A stretch of DNA of 64,000 bases, taken from NCBI GenBank assembly GCA_030710605.1, contig CP092875.1, positions 65,650,623-65,714,622 on the forward strand. The letters run 5' to 3'. The position numbers were made by a program, and so were the translations under genes. The notes under the pieces are model-generated. The model made no database searches. It saw only the letters and a program-made list of their open reading frames with translations, and was not told the DNA's origin. Each line of letters begins with the position of its first letter. The stretch's first letter is position 1. Origin of the DNA: Cordylochernes scorpioides. Lineage: Eukaryota > Arthropoda > Arachnida > Pseudoscorpiones > Chernetidae. Positions 1 to 11,324 of this stretch are shown in pieces.

Positions 1-248
1 TCAATTATATGGTTGTTTATGCTTATTTTGGAGTTAAATTCATGCCCTTTTCCCTGTCAGTGAAGGAGACCTATAGGTTTGTGTTTATTGTTTTTTTTTT
101 GTCATTTTGAGTTTCATTGCCCACTTCTCATTGATGTGTTCAGTATTTTCTGATATTTCTATACTGCTACTTGTGTGCCATATGGCTATATAATCTGCAT
201 AACAGGCAACTTTTGTGTCTTCAGTGAGGTAAGGATGGATGTTGTTAA
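1..248 (-). pseudogene. Non-LTR retrotransposon RT, 3' part (split by LTR element)
   Basis: Read on the minus strand, about 212-170 encodes a catalytic-box-like peptide VACYADYIAIWH, resembling the A/YADD box of LINE reverse transcriptases with the last D changed to Y (one base). It continues the RT interrupted at 5286: the PQGSVLSPLLYSLYIN segment there (about 5340-5283) is the motif normally found just upstream of YADD. A Ty3/gypsy element occupies the gap between the two parts. No long open frame remains, so this is a decayed copy. The clade is probably Jockey/R1-like (APE endonuclease type), inferred from motif style only. Confidence 0.7.
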
Positions 249-419
249 GGTTGTGTCGTAATTAGATGTACAACAACTCAAACTTGACCATGACTCTTTT
301 TTTAGCTCTTATTCTTTTCGTTTGGACAACAAAAAATGTCCAATTTATATACACATATGTTCTTACATAACGAGACTTTAAAGAATGCAAATAATCTTCA
401 TCTATTTACATACACAACA
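249..419 (-). repeat. 3' LTR of Ty3/gypsy element (internally deleted)
   Basis: Both ends match the 5' LTR: the CGTAATTAG...AACTTGACCATG end and the ATCTATTTACATA end. The sequence between roughly the equivalents of 4372 and 5208 is absent. It is bounded by the TSD GTTAA on one side and the polypurine tract on the other. Confidence 0.85.
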
Positions 420-432
420 CATTTTCCCCCTT
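420..432 (-). other. Polypurine tract
   Basis: On the minus strand this reads AAGGGGGAAAATG directly before the 3' LTR, the usual place and composition for plus-strand priming in LTR retrotransposons. Confidence 0.8.
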
Positions 433-689
433 AATAATACTCCAGTCGGTCTGGGTTTTTTTTTGCTCTCTGAGGTCTAGGACTGCGGACGGGCACTTGC
501 ACAGCGGCAGGCTCCGGTTTAGGAGTGCAAGAGGGCACGTGCACAGCAACAGGCCCTGGTCTAGGAGTGCAAGAGGGTACGTGCACAGAAGCAGTCTCCT
601 CCTTGTTTCCTGATGTAACCTCTGGAACCTCCTCTTCACTTTATTTCTGACTTCCACCTACAGGCTTCTCTCCTGATGTTCGAGGAAGT

Positions 690-3350
690 ATCAAATTTCT
701 TGTCTCCACTTATTTCTTTCTCACAGGTCTCAATTGATTGATATGCCTCTTATACACGACGCCCTCGCAACTTATAAGGTAGTGACGGTAGCTCAATAAT
801 TTCAAAATGGTACCTTTTTACCGTTTAGGTCCAGTTGCATAGTTGCAACTGCAGTTTGGGGGAATGCTCTATGAGAAAATAGGAATCTTTGTAGATTCGT
901 CTCTAAATCATCCTTCCCATTATTCTATCTTAAAAGGTTTTTAAACTCTCTTACATATCTCTCAGCTAAACCATTTGTACTAGGATTATACGGACTGGTC
1001 TTAGTGTGCCGTATACCATTCATTTTGGTGAATTGCTCGAATTTTCCGGAGACAAACTGTCTTCCGTTATCTGTGTAACCAAAAATTAGGGCAATCCAAA
1101 TCTGGCAAAAATGTCTCTAAGATGATTTATAATCGTTTTACTGGTAATATCTTTGATGATAAAATTTATATCCACTTTGACTATGCGTCCACGAGAACCA
1201 AAAACATTCTTTCCATGAACGAACCCGCTAAATCAAGATGAAGTCGATGCCACGGTTTTTCGGGCCAAGTCCATTCCGAGATGGTAGCCGGGGGCATGCT
1301 TGCCGATTCTTGGCATACTCTACATTCTCTAGGTAACTCCTCGATGTTACTGTCTATGCCTGGCCATCAGAAAATCCCGTCTGGCAATCATCTTCATTTT
1401 AACAATCCCCATGTGTATTTCATGCAAGTCATTTAAAATTAAAGATCTTAATTTTTAGGAAATTACCACTCTTTCACGCCATTGGAGACAACCAAACTCC
1501 AAACTTAATTCCTCATTGATCTTATAATGAGGAGCTAGTGGGTTTTCTCTCGGTACCCTTGTGAATTTCCACACAGTTGCCTTCTCTAACATTCCTTAAT
1601 ACTATAGACAGTATTTTATCTTGGAGCGTCTCATATGCCACCTCCATAAAAGAGAACGGTACCTCATTCAACCTTCTGAGAAGAAGTACCTGGTCTTCAT
1701 CAAGAGACTCCCTGACACTCGATTCTAAAGGAAGACGTGACAATGCGTCAACATTGTACTTATCACTAGTTTTTCGAAATTCCACAGTATAATTAAATGC
1801 AGCTAATTTTAAGGACCATCTTTTAATTCTGGATGAAGCACATATGGGAATTGGTTTTTGAGGTGAAAATATATGAATTAAGGGTCGGTTGTCTGTGACG
1901 AATTCAAATTTTCGTCCCAGTAAGTATTGTCTGAATTTCTCAACGCCAAAAGTTATGCTCAACGCTTTCTTTTCTAGTTGAGAGAAACGTTTTTCCGCTT
2001 CAGTTAATGTTCTAGAAGCAAAAGCTATAGGGCATTCTTCCTTTCTATCATTTCTATGACTCAGAATTACGCCTAGTCTATAGTCCATTAATAATGATTT
2101 ACATTTTTAAAATAACATTCGATATTCTTTCGTCCAATTCCAGCTACAATTTTTATTCAAAAATTGATAGAATAGCGCTAAAATGTTTGCTATATTCTTT
2201 ATGAATCTATAATAATAAATTAAGAGTCCTATGAAAGATCTTAATTGCGAAACATTCTTTAGGTTCACGCCTCTCTATCACTGCTTTAATTTTATTTTCT
2301 AAGGGATGCAGTCCATATTTATCCATTTTAAACCCTAAATATTCCACCGATTTCTTTTTAAATTTACATTTATATCTGTTTAACTTTAAACCTTTTTCTA
2401 GCAATAATCTAAACAATAGATCCAACTTTTGTTCATGATCTTCAAAGTCTTTTCCTGCAACCAAAATATCATCTATGTAGCAGGACACACCTGGAAAATC
2501 AGCAAATAGACCTTCCATAATCCTCTGGAATTTATTTGGTGCTACCGCTACGCCATATGGTAGTCTTTTATAAGAAAACAACCTCTTTGTTGTGTTTATA
2601 TCAATGACAGCTTTGGCTTCTTCCGCTAACATTACTTGTAAGTAAGCCTGTGATAGGTCTAGAGTCGAAAGTACGGTGCTTGTAGATAATTTTGAAAAGA
2701 TCTCATCGATGGATGGAAGAGGATACCTATCTAATTCTATTGCTTTATTAACTGTACATCTAAAATCACCACATATCCTTACACTACCATCCTTTTTTAA
2801 TACCGGTACTATTGGAGAGGTCCAATATGCATGAACTATAGGTTATAAAATGCAAGAATTCACTAAACGATCAATTTCATTCTCTACTTTGTTTTTTAGA
2901 GAGAAAAGTAAATTTCTGGCCTTACAAAACACAGAAGTCACATCCTTTTTTAAATTAAAATTTATTTTAACATCCTTTAGACAATCCAAATCTTTGTTAA
3001 ACAAATCTGCATATCTATCAATCAAACTATTTCTATTAGATTCATTATTTAAATTTTTAATGCTAAACAATCTAGAATAATCAAGTTTTAACTGTTTAAG
3101 CCATTCTCTTTCTAACAAAATCACCTGGATTTTTCATTTACAACTATTAATCGTAAATATTGGTTGGCTTCTTTAACAAAAACATTTTTGACCTATAATC
3201 TCTATTGATTTACCACAAAAGGACTTTAATCTTAAATTTGTTGGAAATAATTTTTTACCTTGCCAATAAATCTTATAAATATCTTTAGGTATTAACGTAA
3301 CTGGACTTCCTGTATCTATTGTAAAGCACAAAGAATAATCATCTACTGTT
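690..3350 (-). pseudogene. pol pseudogene: protease, RT, RNase H, integrase
   Basis: Domains read right to left. Protease at about 3335-3300 has the IDTGSP active site. The RT N-terminal region is at 3124-2843 and the RT palm at 2632-2207, with the SCYIDDILVAG catalytic box (YIDD). RNase H is at 2088-1522 (FASRTLTEAEKRFSQLEKKA, then FEFVTDNRPL). Integrase is at about 1500-690, with a CXXC zinc-finger remnant (ECRVCQE) near 1325 and a core remnant TDNGRQFVSG near 1070-1040. The pieces lie in different frames separated by stops. Closest in style to Mag/gypsy polyproteins of arthropods. Confidence 0.85.
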
Positions 3351-3399
3351 AAATTTATTGCGGCATCAGTTTCGCCCTGTACAGAATATATAGAGTCCT

Positions 3400-4280
3400 C
3401 TTGTACAAATTTTCAGCCCCACATTTTTACTAGCTTTGCAGACCCTACTTGAATGACCCAGTTTTTTTACATTTTAAAACAAGTCTTTGTTGTATGAGGG
3501 CAAACAGAGGCCACGTGTGAATGTCTTTCAACACATCTATAACACATTATTTCTCCCCTTTGCCTGAAAGGCCTATGCTGCACCATACTATTATTGTACT
3601 ACCCTTTTATCTTTTCCATTCACAGGGGATATTTTGGCCACTAATTTATCTTGTAATTCTCTTGTATTTATCTCCGCCAATTCGAACGAGATCGCCACTG
3701 CAAAACTTTATCCAGGGTGACATCGTCGTTTTCTTGTAGTAGCTTCTTTTGCAGGCTTTCCAACTTGATTCCAGTCACAAAACGGTCTCGCATCATGGTT
3801 CCCAGCATATCGCCGAAATTACAATTTATTGCTAAATGTTTCAATTATCTAAGATATTCCGAAATTGATTCTCCTTCCTGTTGAATTCTCTTTTAAAATC
3901 TTCATCACTGTGGTATCACTTTCTTCTTTGGATCCAAATGCAGCTTAATTCTTTGAATGATAGTATCATAGGGTTGATCTTTCATTAGACCAGGAAGAAT
4001 ATGTCGTTTCCCTGCTTCAAAGTTTCAGAATATGGTAGCGAGGTAAAAATCAGCACTTTAATCTCCTCCTTCAGATGTCAAAAAGAGAGCCTCAAATATT
4101 TGTACAAAAAGATCGAAGTGTCCTCCACTGGGCTATAGCATCTAAAAGGTACTATCAACATTGAACTTGTCATGCAGATCTTTTCTACTCCTTTGTTTTC
4201 TTGATCCAGATAGTTTAAAAGATGTAGTTGTTATACTTGCATAGACGCCGTTTTCCTCAGTTTTTTACTGGCTCTGTAGA
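3400..4280 (-). pseudogene. gag pseudogene with two zinc-knuckle remnants
   Basis: Minus-strand translation near 3545-3490 gives a cysteine/histidine cluster, CYRCVERHSHVASVC. Near 3470-3420 a second CX2C...H...C-type knuckle is visible only across two one-base frame slips in A-runs. The remaining ~700 bp up to the primer-binding site is where capsid should lie, but it has no continuous frame. Placement between PBS and protease supports gag. Confidence 0.65.
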
Positions 4281-4283
4281 TCG

Positions 4284-4299
4284 CGCATCCTCGTCGCCA
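4284..4299 (-). other. Primer-binding site, tRNA-Ser(GCU) type
   Basis: The minus strand reads TGGCGACGAGGATGCG four bases inside the 5' LTR. This complements the 3' end (with CCA) of animal tRNA-Ser(GCU) over about 14 bases. The second gypsy element in the window starts its internal region with the same TGGCGACGAGGA. Confidence 0.75.
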
Positions 4300-4303
4300 C
4301 TTT

Positions 4304-5280
4304 TGTTGTGTCGTAATTAGACGTACAAGAGCTCAAACTTGACCATGGCCAACAACAAATGTCAAATTTATATATAGATGTGATATTGGAGTGAGGTCTG
4401 GTAAGCCTTGTAGAATCCTGTCGACTTAGATGTGATAAAGAGTTGCTGTCGACTTATCCGTGATGAGATCCTGTCGACTCTCGCTATAAGCTGTGGTAAC
4501 CGAGGGTCAAACCTGTAATAACCGAGAGGGACAGTCAGGGCGTGTAGAGTTTTCTAGTACCTCTCTGCACTTTGGAAGACCTTTAACAGTTTTCACAGAG
4601 TACAGGCAGTCGTGGTCGAGGCAGAGTGGAAAGCTTGGGAATGTTCACACACACAAAACGAAGAGACACAGCTGTAGTAGGAAAGTTCCATGAACAGATA
4701 GGAGTCGAGCTAAGAGCAAGATGGAGACAGAAGATTTCTTACTGTTTTACATGGTCGATGAGGTGGTCCTGGCTACAACCAACAAGGGCGCACGCCGACG
4801 GTGGAGTGACTGCTGACTAACTCTGGACTAACTGCGGACTAACTGCGCTCGGCTAAAACCGAGGTGTTTATATATCATTCCCGAGGAGGGGGGTTGGAGA
4901 TGTCTGAGAATGTGAACTTTGGACGTCTGCACCCTTTGACCTTGATGGCAACGACTCGCTAAATTCCTCTTTAGGGTTGTCTCGAATTTAGACGTTTTTG
5001 AACTTCTCAACCTTGCTTTAACTCAGCTCTTAATCTATTACATAGTTTTATTTATTTGTCCTCAATTTGTACAAAGTACATTACATATGGCGATGCAATG
5101 ACACAGATTAATCATGCGCATAATTATTTATAGTTGTGTTTCTATATACAACATGACAATCTTGTTATAAGTAGTTATACAATATAGGGTTGTTGGTTTA
5201 AATTACCATATACATATATTTTTACATAATGAGGCTTTAAATAATACAAATAATATCCATCTATTTACATAAACACCAGT
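4304..5280 (-). repeat. 5' LTR of Ty3/gypsy element (977 bp, full length)
   Basis: The element-strand start TGGTGTTTATG and end CGACACAACA give TG...CA termini. It is flanked by the GTTAA duplication on the outside and the primer-binding site on the inside. The stretch 4490-5215 is also found, reverse-complemented, at 39630-40333, showing that this long form is the family norm and the 171-bp partner is a deletion. Confidence 0.85.
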
Positions 5281-5285
5281 TAATA

Positions 5286-7330
5286 TATAGCGAGTAGAGT
5301 AAAGGACTGAGCACAGATCCCTGAGGTACACCAGCCCATGTTCTTCGGTCCTTGGAAAATGTTCCATTGACCCGAAACTTTAATCTTCTTCCCCTTAAGA
5401 AGTCTGCAATCCAGATTAAGGTTTTTCCTCTTACTCCAATGTTGTGCAGCCTTTCAAATAATTTCTACACTCAATCAAATGCTGAGGTCATATCCAAGAA
5501 TACGGCCGTTGTCTTCTTTGGCGGTTTTCCTAGTATCTATTATTGATTGACAGAAGTAGAACATTTTATCAGTTGTACAGTGTCTGGATCTTTAGGCAGT
5601 TCGGTAGAAGTTTATTTTATTATTTTTAGTGAGCCAGACTATAAGCCTAGAGTGGATATTTCATTCTGTTATTTTACAAAGTATGCTGGTAAGAGCAATT
5701 GGCCGATAGTTCTTGCATTCCTTGGCATCTTTGTTTGGTCTCAGTATTGGCACTATAATTGATATCTTCCAATTCTTTGGTAGTTTACCAGTTTGCCATG
5801 GAATGTTCAGTATTCGTAGGAGTTGATTTTTAGCTTCGTCTCCAAAGTGTTTAATCATTTGACCAAAGATTAGAGCATCTCCAGGTGACATCTTGGATTT
5901 AACCTTCCTATTGATGAGTTTAGCTTAATTCAGTGTGAAGTCTCTCGAGTAAATATCTTGTTGATGGTAATTTCTTGCTTGTTTAACTAACCTGTTTACA
6001 TTATTTTTTAGAGTCCTGCCTTCATTCGTATAGCTGAGTCTGGAAGTGCTTGAAAGATATTCAGCAATTATTTCAGCCATCTGTTTGTTCGTTCTCGCTA
6101 TTCATATCGGTTAGAGTATTGTAGGCTTAGTGTTGGTTTTGATTGTTTTATAACACTAATTATATTCCAGTGATGGCTTTCCTTTTTTGGATCCATTTTT
6201 TCGCAGAATTCTGCCCATTTTTCTTTTTTTAATATCCAAATTTCTTGTTCTATTTTGTGACTAATTTCAATGAGTTCCTTTATGATTATTTCTGTTTTAT
6301 TTGTTTTAAGAAGTTGATTGATATTGTCTCTCTCTGCAATCATTGCCTCGATATTGTGGTCCTTTCAGTAAAGTATTCACAGGTCTTTACGTCTACCTCT
6401 AGGTATCGATACTTTTGCAGCTTTGGATATGTTCGAAGAGAATTTTTCCAATTTTTTGTCAATCGTTTTGTGATTTAATTCTTCGTTGCACAGTTCTTCA
6501 AGCTTTTCTGTGATTTTTTTTCCAGTGTTCTTTTATTCTGTTAGAAATTCTCAATTTTGAATTTTATGGTTGTTAAAATTGTGTGTGTGTGTGTGGTCTG
6601 TAGTCACTGATTGCACTTTTCAGAATTTTCCATTGTGTTGTGGGTGCGAAGTTGTAATTTATCGCTGTGATGTATATTGCGGATTCTGTGCCTGTGGACT
6701 TGGATAGATAGGTGCTATTTTCGTTATTTAACGGTGTAAGGTCGAGGTCAGTTAGCATGTCCTCAACCTGCTGACCTTTGTTATCCTGGAAAGATGATCC
6801 CCAAGTTGGTCTTTCGGCGTTAAAATCACCAAGTATGATTGCGATATCCGAAGACGCTTCACTTAATGTCTCTATCAGGCCAGTATTGATGCTAGTATTA
6901 TCATGGTCATAAACATTTATGATTGGAATTGTTTTATCTGTAAGATAGATTTCTATTGACTGAGCTTCTGTCGTGATTTCTCTAGGCTTACTCTGATTAT
7001 AGGCGATTTCCTTAAATTTGATTTCTAAGGTTTTAATCAAAACGGCAAGTCCTCCTCCTAATTTTCCCGGTCTGTCCTTTCGTAGTGTTGTATAATCTTT
7101 GATATTGAATCTCAGATTCTGATTCAATTTTGTTTCCTGAGGACAAGTAATATGTACATTGTTGTCACAGAGAAGACAAGTCAGCTCTTTATTTTCCTCT
7201 GGGTACCATTTATATTGAGTTGTAGTAGATTGAATTGTGTCCTCGTAGTAGATTTCTCATCATGAGCTCGAGCTGCAGCTCCTGACGCGGCGGTTACCCC
7301 GGACGCGGTAGCATTACTGGAGATATCAGT
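5286..7330 (-). pseudogene. Non-LTR retrotransposon endonuclease and RT, 5' part
   Basis: Minus-strand order. An APE-type endonuclease begins near 7225 (NING motif) and runs through PQETKLNQN, GGGLAVLIK, IILGDFNAERPTWGSS (about 6845-6790) and the terminal AISDYRP (about 6615), where D-H-R-P is usual. A linker follows, then RT from about 5900 (LPKNWKISIIVPILRPNKD, NYRPIALTS) to PQGSVLSPLLYSLYIN at about 5340-5283, where the gypsy insertion cuts it. Several stops and frame slips are present. The rest of the RT is at 1-248. The order EN then RT is that of Jockey/R1/CR1-type LINEs; the exact clade is uncertain. Confidence 0.8.
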
Positions 7331-7465
7331 TTTGCTCTTCATTTGAAAATGGGTGCCGTTGCAACGTTAGTCATCTTCGAAACGAACCAGAATTTGGTCA
7401 AATATTCCAAGGGTCCAGGGGGGACCGCAAGGAGGTGTGGTCGGACTTCTCCCCTTCCCCCTGGA

Positions 7466-8560
7466 ATGCCGTCACTACAGGATAAAGCACTCTTGGTGAA
7501 TTCTTTTAATTGTGATTCAGAATCTGCCACTGAAGCTTCACGAGCGTTTCGTTCCTTTAAAGGTATTCGAAGCGGTAAAGGACCAATGAGTTGCTACTCT
7601 CTAAAGCGATTGATTAAAAGTTTTGAGAAACTGGATCTCTGGAAACAAAACCTCGGAGTGGAAGACCATCGACATGCAAGTCAGTAGCTGTTACGGTTTT
7701 GCAGAATGCTGAAGCTATTGAAACGTTATCCACGTATGGAGAAGTAAGTGCTAGACAAGTTTCTCGACAAACGGGGATTTCGTATGGAACAGTTTGGAGA
7801 GAACACACATTTAGAATTTTTCTATAAAAATACCCTAACAAAATTCAAAATTTTCACGAGTTGAAAGTCAGCGATTTTGAAAAGCGTCAAGAATTCGCTG
7901 CATGGGTTTTCCGGCAAATGATATTGATAAAAACTGGCTGTCAAATGTTCTAAGAACAGATGATGCTCACTTTTATCTAAAGGGAGAATTTAACATTCAA
8001 AACTGCCTCATTTTGGCAACAGAAAACCCTAGGATTTTTACAGAAATACCACTTCATCAGCACAGAGTTACAGTTTTGTGTAGGTTCACTTCTTCTTTTA
8101 ATTTTGGTCCAATTTTCTTTGAAAAAATCAATGGAAGAACTTTTAAAACCGTTTTTGTAACTGTTTGGTGAACGTTATTTTCAACCTTTGAGAGAAAAGG
8201 TTATTCCCATATTGCAGGACAGACAAGCACTAAGCGAAATAACATTCATGCAAGATGGAGGACCTCCTCAAATTTCCCGCGGTGCCAAACAATTGCTGAA
8301 GGATACGTTCGGTGAAATTCGTTGATAAGTCGCCACTTTATATACCAGTGGCCTCCAATATCACCAGACTTGACGCCTTACAATTTCGGTTATGGGGGTA
8401 CATTAAGTCGCGTTTTTATCGATGCCGGCCTACCACATTGGCCATGTTGAAGGCTTCTATCAGATGGCACGTTTTATAAATTTCAACTATTTAATTGTGA
8501 CCATTCTGTCATCTATCGTCTGCAGGCGGTGTTTGAGAATGAAGGGCGCCACATTTAGCA
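7466..8560 (+). pseudogene. Degenerate DUF4817/Tc1-mariner-type transposase
   Basis: The ATG at 7466 opens a helix-turn-helix region (QDKALLVNSF, SATEASRAFRSFKGIRSGKG, YSLKRLIKSFEK) typical of DUF4817-type transposase N-termini. A second HTH follows in other frames near 7690-7830 (SARQVSRQTGISYGTVWR). DDE-type core motifs come next: RTDDAHFYLKGEF near 7957-7995, FMQDGGPPQ near 8247-8273, and PPISPDLTPYNF near 8351-8387. The family pattern is DEAHF, QDGAPPH, SPDLTPCDF, so the first D and second D are kept. Three or more frameshifts make it inactive. C-terminal FENEGRHI is recognisable near 8535. Confidence 0.8.
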
Positions 8561-9640
8561 AGGATTGTGACCTAATACAAGAGAGAAGGCAGTTACCTCA
8601 TGTGTTATATTTTGAAGCTCTTTGTTTTGGGTTATGGGAATAATAAATGCTGTCCTCACATCTTGACTCTTTTTTTTTTTTTTCTCTGTGAACAGTCATT
8701 TTTTTGTTTGTCATTTTCCCACATCTTATATTATGTCGTGCAGGCCAAAGTGTTATAACTTCTCGAATAACACTGGTATACACAATTTTAACCCTTATGT
8801 TTAGTCATCGCTTTTCGCTCAGAAGAAATAGCATAAGGAATATTCTCTGTATCCCCCCCAACTTTAGAAAATTTGCGCAAAAAATAATACAAAATGATTT
8901 TGCTACCACGTTTTTCAACGCAAAAGGTCGATTTAAAAATGATTTTTTTTAGGGGATACATTTTCAAAATTATGTACAGTATAATAAACAATGATAACAT
9001 TTGACAAACCCATAGGATATTTGGACTAAAGTACGACAAATATATTTTGTCACTCCCCTCTATATTTCATCTTTGGATCATGACAAATATCCAGTTAAAT
9101 AGTCAAGTGTCGCCAATTAGTCAAGAAACTATACATTCCTTATAGCACGAAATCCTATTAGTAGTGCCATCATACTTTTTGGTACTATATTAACATTTCA
9201 AAAATCGTGTATTGATATCAGTAGTTATTTTCAAAAATTCAATCTATTTCACAAAACTCCATCTAAAATATAAATATTTTTGTTTTAATTTGCATATACC
9301 TATTTTACATATCTCAGATTGTATTTAAAAATCGTTAACCATTTCTTCTAACTTTTGGCGAAATGGTGTTTTATTAATTTATCATTTGATATTATTTGGG
9401 TTCTTTCCTGGTATTCAAAAAGGAAAAATACGTGTCGTTCAGTTATATTTTTCAATTTATCAAACAATTTGGCCGCTGAATAGCTGATTCTGGTAGAGCG
9501 CCATCTAGCGGATAAAGTTGTAACTAAAATCAATTTCGAATTTTTCATTATTTGCCATAAAAAATCCCATTGCATCCTGAATACAATGGTGTTTACCGCA
9601 TTGCTCTAGCGCAAATATTCGCGGAGTTATTAATTTTTAA
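8561..9640 (+). other. AT-rich unassigned DNA downstream of transposase
   Basis: No coding feature is supported. It holds homopolymer runs and a pair of short inverted pieces around 8850 and 8953 (TGTATCCCC / GGGGATACA). It may be the 3' part of the DUF4817-type element, since a terminal-repeat-like sequence lies at its end. Confidence 0.4.
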
Positions 9641-9644
9641 AGTT

Positions 9645-9671
9645 GTGCGGGACTTTTGGATCACCCTGTAC
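9645..9671 (+). repeat. Possible terminal inverted repeat of the DUF4817-type element
   Basis: The sequence read outward ends ...GGATCACCCTGTAC and its complement begins GTACAGGGTGATCC, a form common at Tc1/mariner termini. No matching left end was found before 7466, so the assignment is tentative. Confidence 0.35.
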
Positions 9672-9813
9672 ATAAAATAGATTAAACATTTACACGCAAA
9701 TATCCACATAGGATATAGTGTGTGTTTTGTAATAAATAAATAAATAAATTATTATCATAGTATAAACCATGTGTTTGTGTGTATTCTCTCTGTCTTGAGG
9801 GATAATAAAAATA

Positions 9814-10094
9814 CACCAATACCTCGCTTTGCGTCGTTTCGTTTTGCGTTTTTTTCGAAGTTGCGTCGCTGCTTAATTTTTACTGATTTTCACTGTGCGT
9901 CGTTAGATTTTCGAAGTTGCGTTGTTTTGGATTCGAGTCTTTAATTTTTTTTTTTTTTTTTGAATTTTTTCCCTTAAATATGGCAACACCTTTGTTTTTG
10001 ATTGCGCCTTCACATATTTTCACTTTGTGTCGTTTCAATTTGCGTCGTGTTTTTTTTTTGGAACGTAACCCCGACGCAAAGCGAGGTATGGGTG
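9814..10094. mobile_element. pogo/Tigger-like MITE (281 bp)
   Basis: Terminal inverted repeats CACCAATACCTCGCTTTGCG and its right-end complement (one mismatch over ~23 bp) are flanked by TA on both sides (9812-9813, 10095-10096). The ATACCTCG core resembles Tigger termini. The interior is T-rich with more TTTGCGTCG-like pieces and no transposase frame, so it is non-autonomous. Confidence 0.8.
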
Positions 10095-10129
10095 TACCAT
10101 ATTTAAATATTGTTTTGAAAATAGATCAA

Positions 10130-10490
10130 TCCATAAATAAATATTTAATTAAAAAGGCATATATTGGATCAAAATATCATTTATTTTACCAATATTTCAG
10201 TTGTAGAATGGAGTTTGATAACTATACCGCAAATGTTTCTTTTGAACGAAAAATCTAAATTTATTTTAAGGAGAAATAACGATTATTTCTAACCTTAGGG
10301 ATGAAGTATGAAAGAATGAATTGTGAAGAGTAATGATGAACGGAAAAATAAATTTCTCTTTAAATTTCGATTTTTCGTTCAAAAGAAACATTTGCGGTAT
10401 AGTTGTCAAGCTCAGTTCTACAATCATAAGCCGCATTATATTGTATTATAAATATTTCAGTTGGCTGAACGCCAACATGGATGCCGTCAG
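10130..10490. repeat. Rep-A copy interrupted by Rep-B
   Basis: Rep-A starts with AAAAAGGCATATATTGGATC at about 10151, runs to AATATTTCAG at 10200, and resumes at 10451 with AATATTTCAGTTGGCTGAAC. The 10-bp AATATTTCAG is duplicated around the inserted Rep-B. Confidence 0.8.
10201..10450 (+). mobile_element. Rep-B palindromic retroposon, tRNA head deleted
   Basis: Inverted arms (TTGTAGAA... near 10201-10255 and ...TTCTACAA ending 10423) flank a body with GAGAAATAACGATTATTTCT. A one-sided tail, TCATAAGCCGCATTATATTG, follows the right arm. The direct repeat AATATTTCAG on both sides (10191-10200, 10451-10460) is a 10-bp target duplication. The tRNA-like centre seen in other copies is missing. Confidence 0.75.
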
Positions 10491-10689
10491 ATTTAAATAT
10501 AATTAATTTGTTAGTTTGATTGAATTTAGTTAATTATATATGAAGCCCTCTCAATAAACAACTTTTATTATTATAGTAAGGTACCTGTAGAGATAATAAT
10601 GAATGATATATATCAAAATAAACACATTGCCAAAATAATTACGAAATTTCATAGCTAGATGGGCATTTGAATTTATAAATAGATTATTT

Positions 10690-10830
10690 ATATGATTGAT
10701 TTTCTTCTTCTTTCTTATCTCCACTCAATCATATTAGGGTATCAAGTTGTGACCCTTGATGGTGTCTGTTTGACAACCATCATGACTGGGTGAAGTAGAA
10801 TGCGTCTGCCTTTGTCATTAAGACTGGGAT
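10690..10830 (-). repeat. LINE 3'-tail repeat (AAG-rich tail)
   Basis: This is the reverse complement of 11570-11700: it shares TCAAGTTGTGACCC, GGTGTCTGTTTGACAACC and a tail of AAGAAAGAAGAAG. It looks like a 3' untranslated end with a simple-repeat tail, typical of LINEs. The parent is not identified. Confidence 0.55.
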
Positions 10831-11149
10831 GATTGATGAAATGGATTAACGGTATTTTAATATGATTAAAGTGTTTATTTTTGAAATAAGTTAAATCAAT
10901 ATTTTAAATTTAATTGATAAGGTTTTATAAGAATTTTAAAGCAGAAGATTCTGTATTAAAATGACTTATTGTTCTAAAATCTGTAAAAATATGAAATTTA
11001 AAATTAATAAATTATAATTATAAATGAAAAAATATATATAAGATAAATCGAATACAATTTTTAAAATGCGACATATTGTTACATATATATAAATGTGAAA
11101 AATAAAAGAAAAAAACAAATAAAAATGTCAGGTATTGATATTAAAAACG
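10831..11149 (+). other. AT-rich DNA, nothing recognised
   Basis: Very A/T-rich sequence without an open frame, palindrome or known repeat that I can support. Confidence 0.5.
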
Positions 11150-11310
11150 CGTTCGTGGATGGCTTTTCTTGATTTATCAAGAAAATGGGTTGGCCAAATA
11201 TCAGAGAACAGGTTAAATCAATGTTTAGTTGATTTCTGTTCAACTAGATGGCGCTCTGCCATCTAAAAAGCACATGTGCTCGTGGTCAGGATATGTCTTC
11301 TTTATTTTAT
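11150..11310. repeat. Rep-D-related copy
   Basis: Contains TTTCTTGATTTATCAAGAAA, GTTTAGTTGATTTCTGTTC, an AGATGGCGCTCTGCCATCT mini-hairpin and GGTCAGGATATG. The same order recurs at 23930-24080. Confidence 0.65.
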
Positions 11311-11324
11311 TATTATTATTTTTT

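Larger units (their letters stand above)
249..5280 (-). mobile_element. Degenerate Ty3/gypsy (Mag-type) LTR retrotransposon
   Basis: All parts are present in minus-strand order: 5' LTR (4304-5280), primer-binding site (4284-4299), gag, protease, RT, RNase H, integrase, polypurine tract (420-432) and 3' LTR (249-419). A 5-bp target duplication, GTTAA, lies at 244-248 and 5281-5285. The element sits inside the reverse transcriptase of an older LINE, between its PQGS and YADD boxes. Every domain carries frameshifts or stops, so it is not autonomous. The LTRs differ strongly in length (977 versus 171 bp) because the 3' LTR has lost about 800 bp internally. A partial copy of the long LTR lies in opposite orientation at 39630-40333. 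Confidence 0.9.

Noticed and set aside
8704-9039. Overlapping ~80-codon frames as genes
   Set aside because: AT-rich, on both strands, no motif, in the downstream remains of a transposon.
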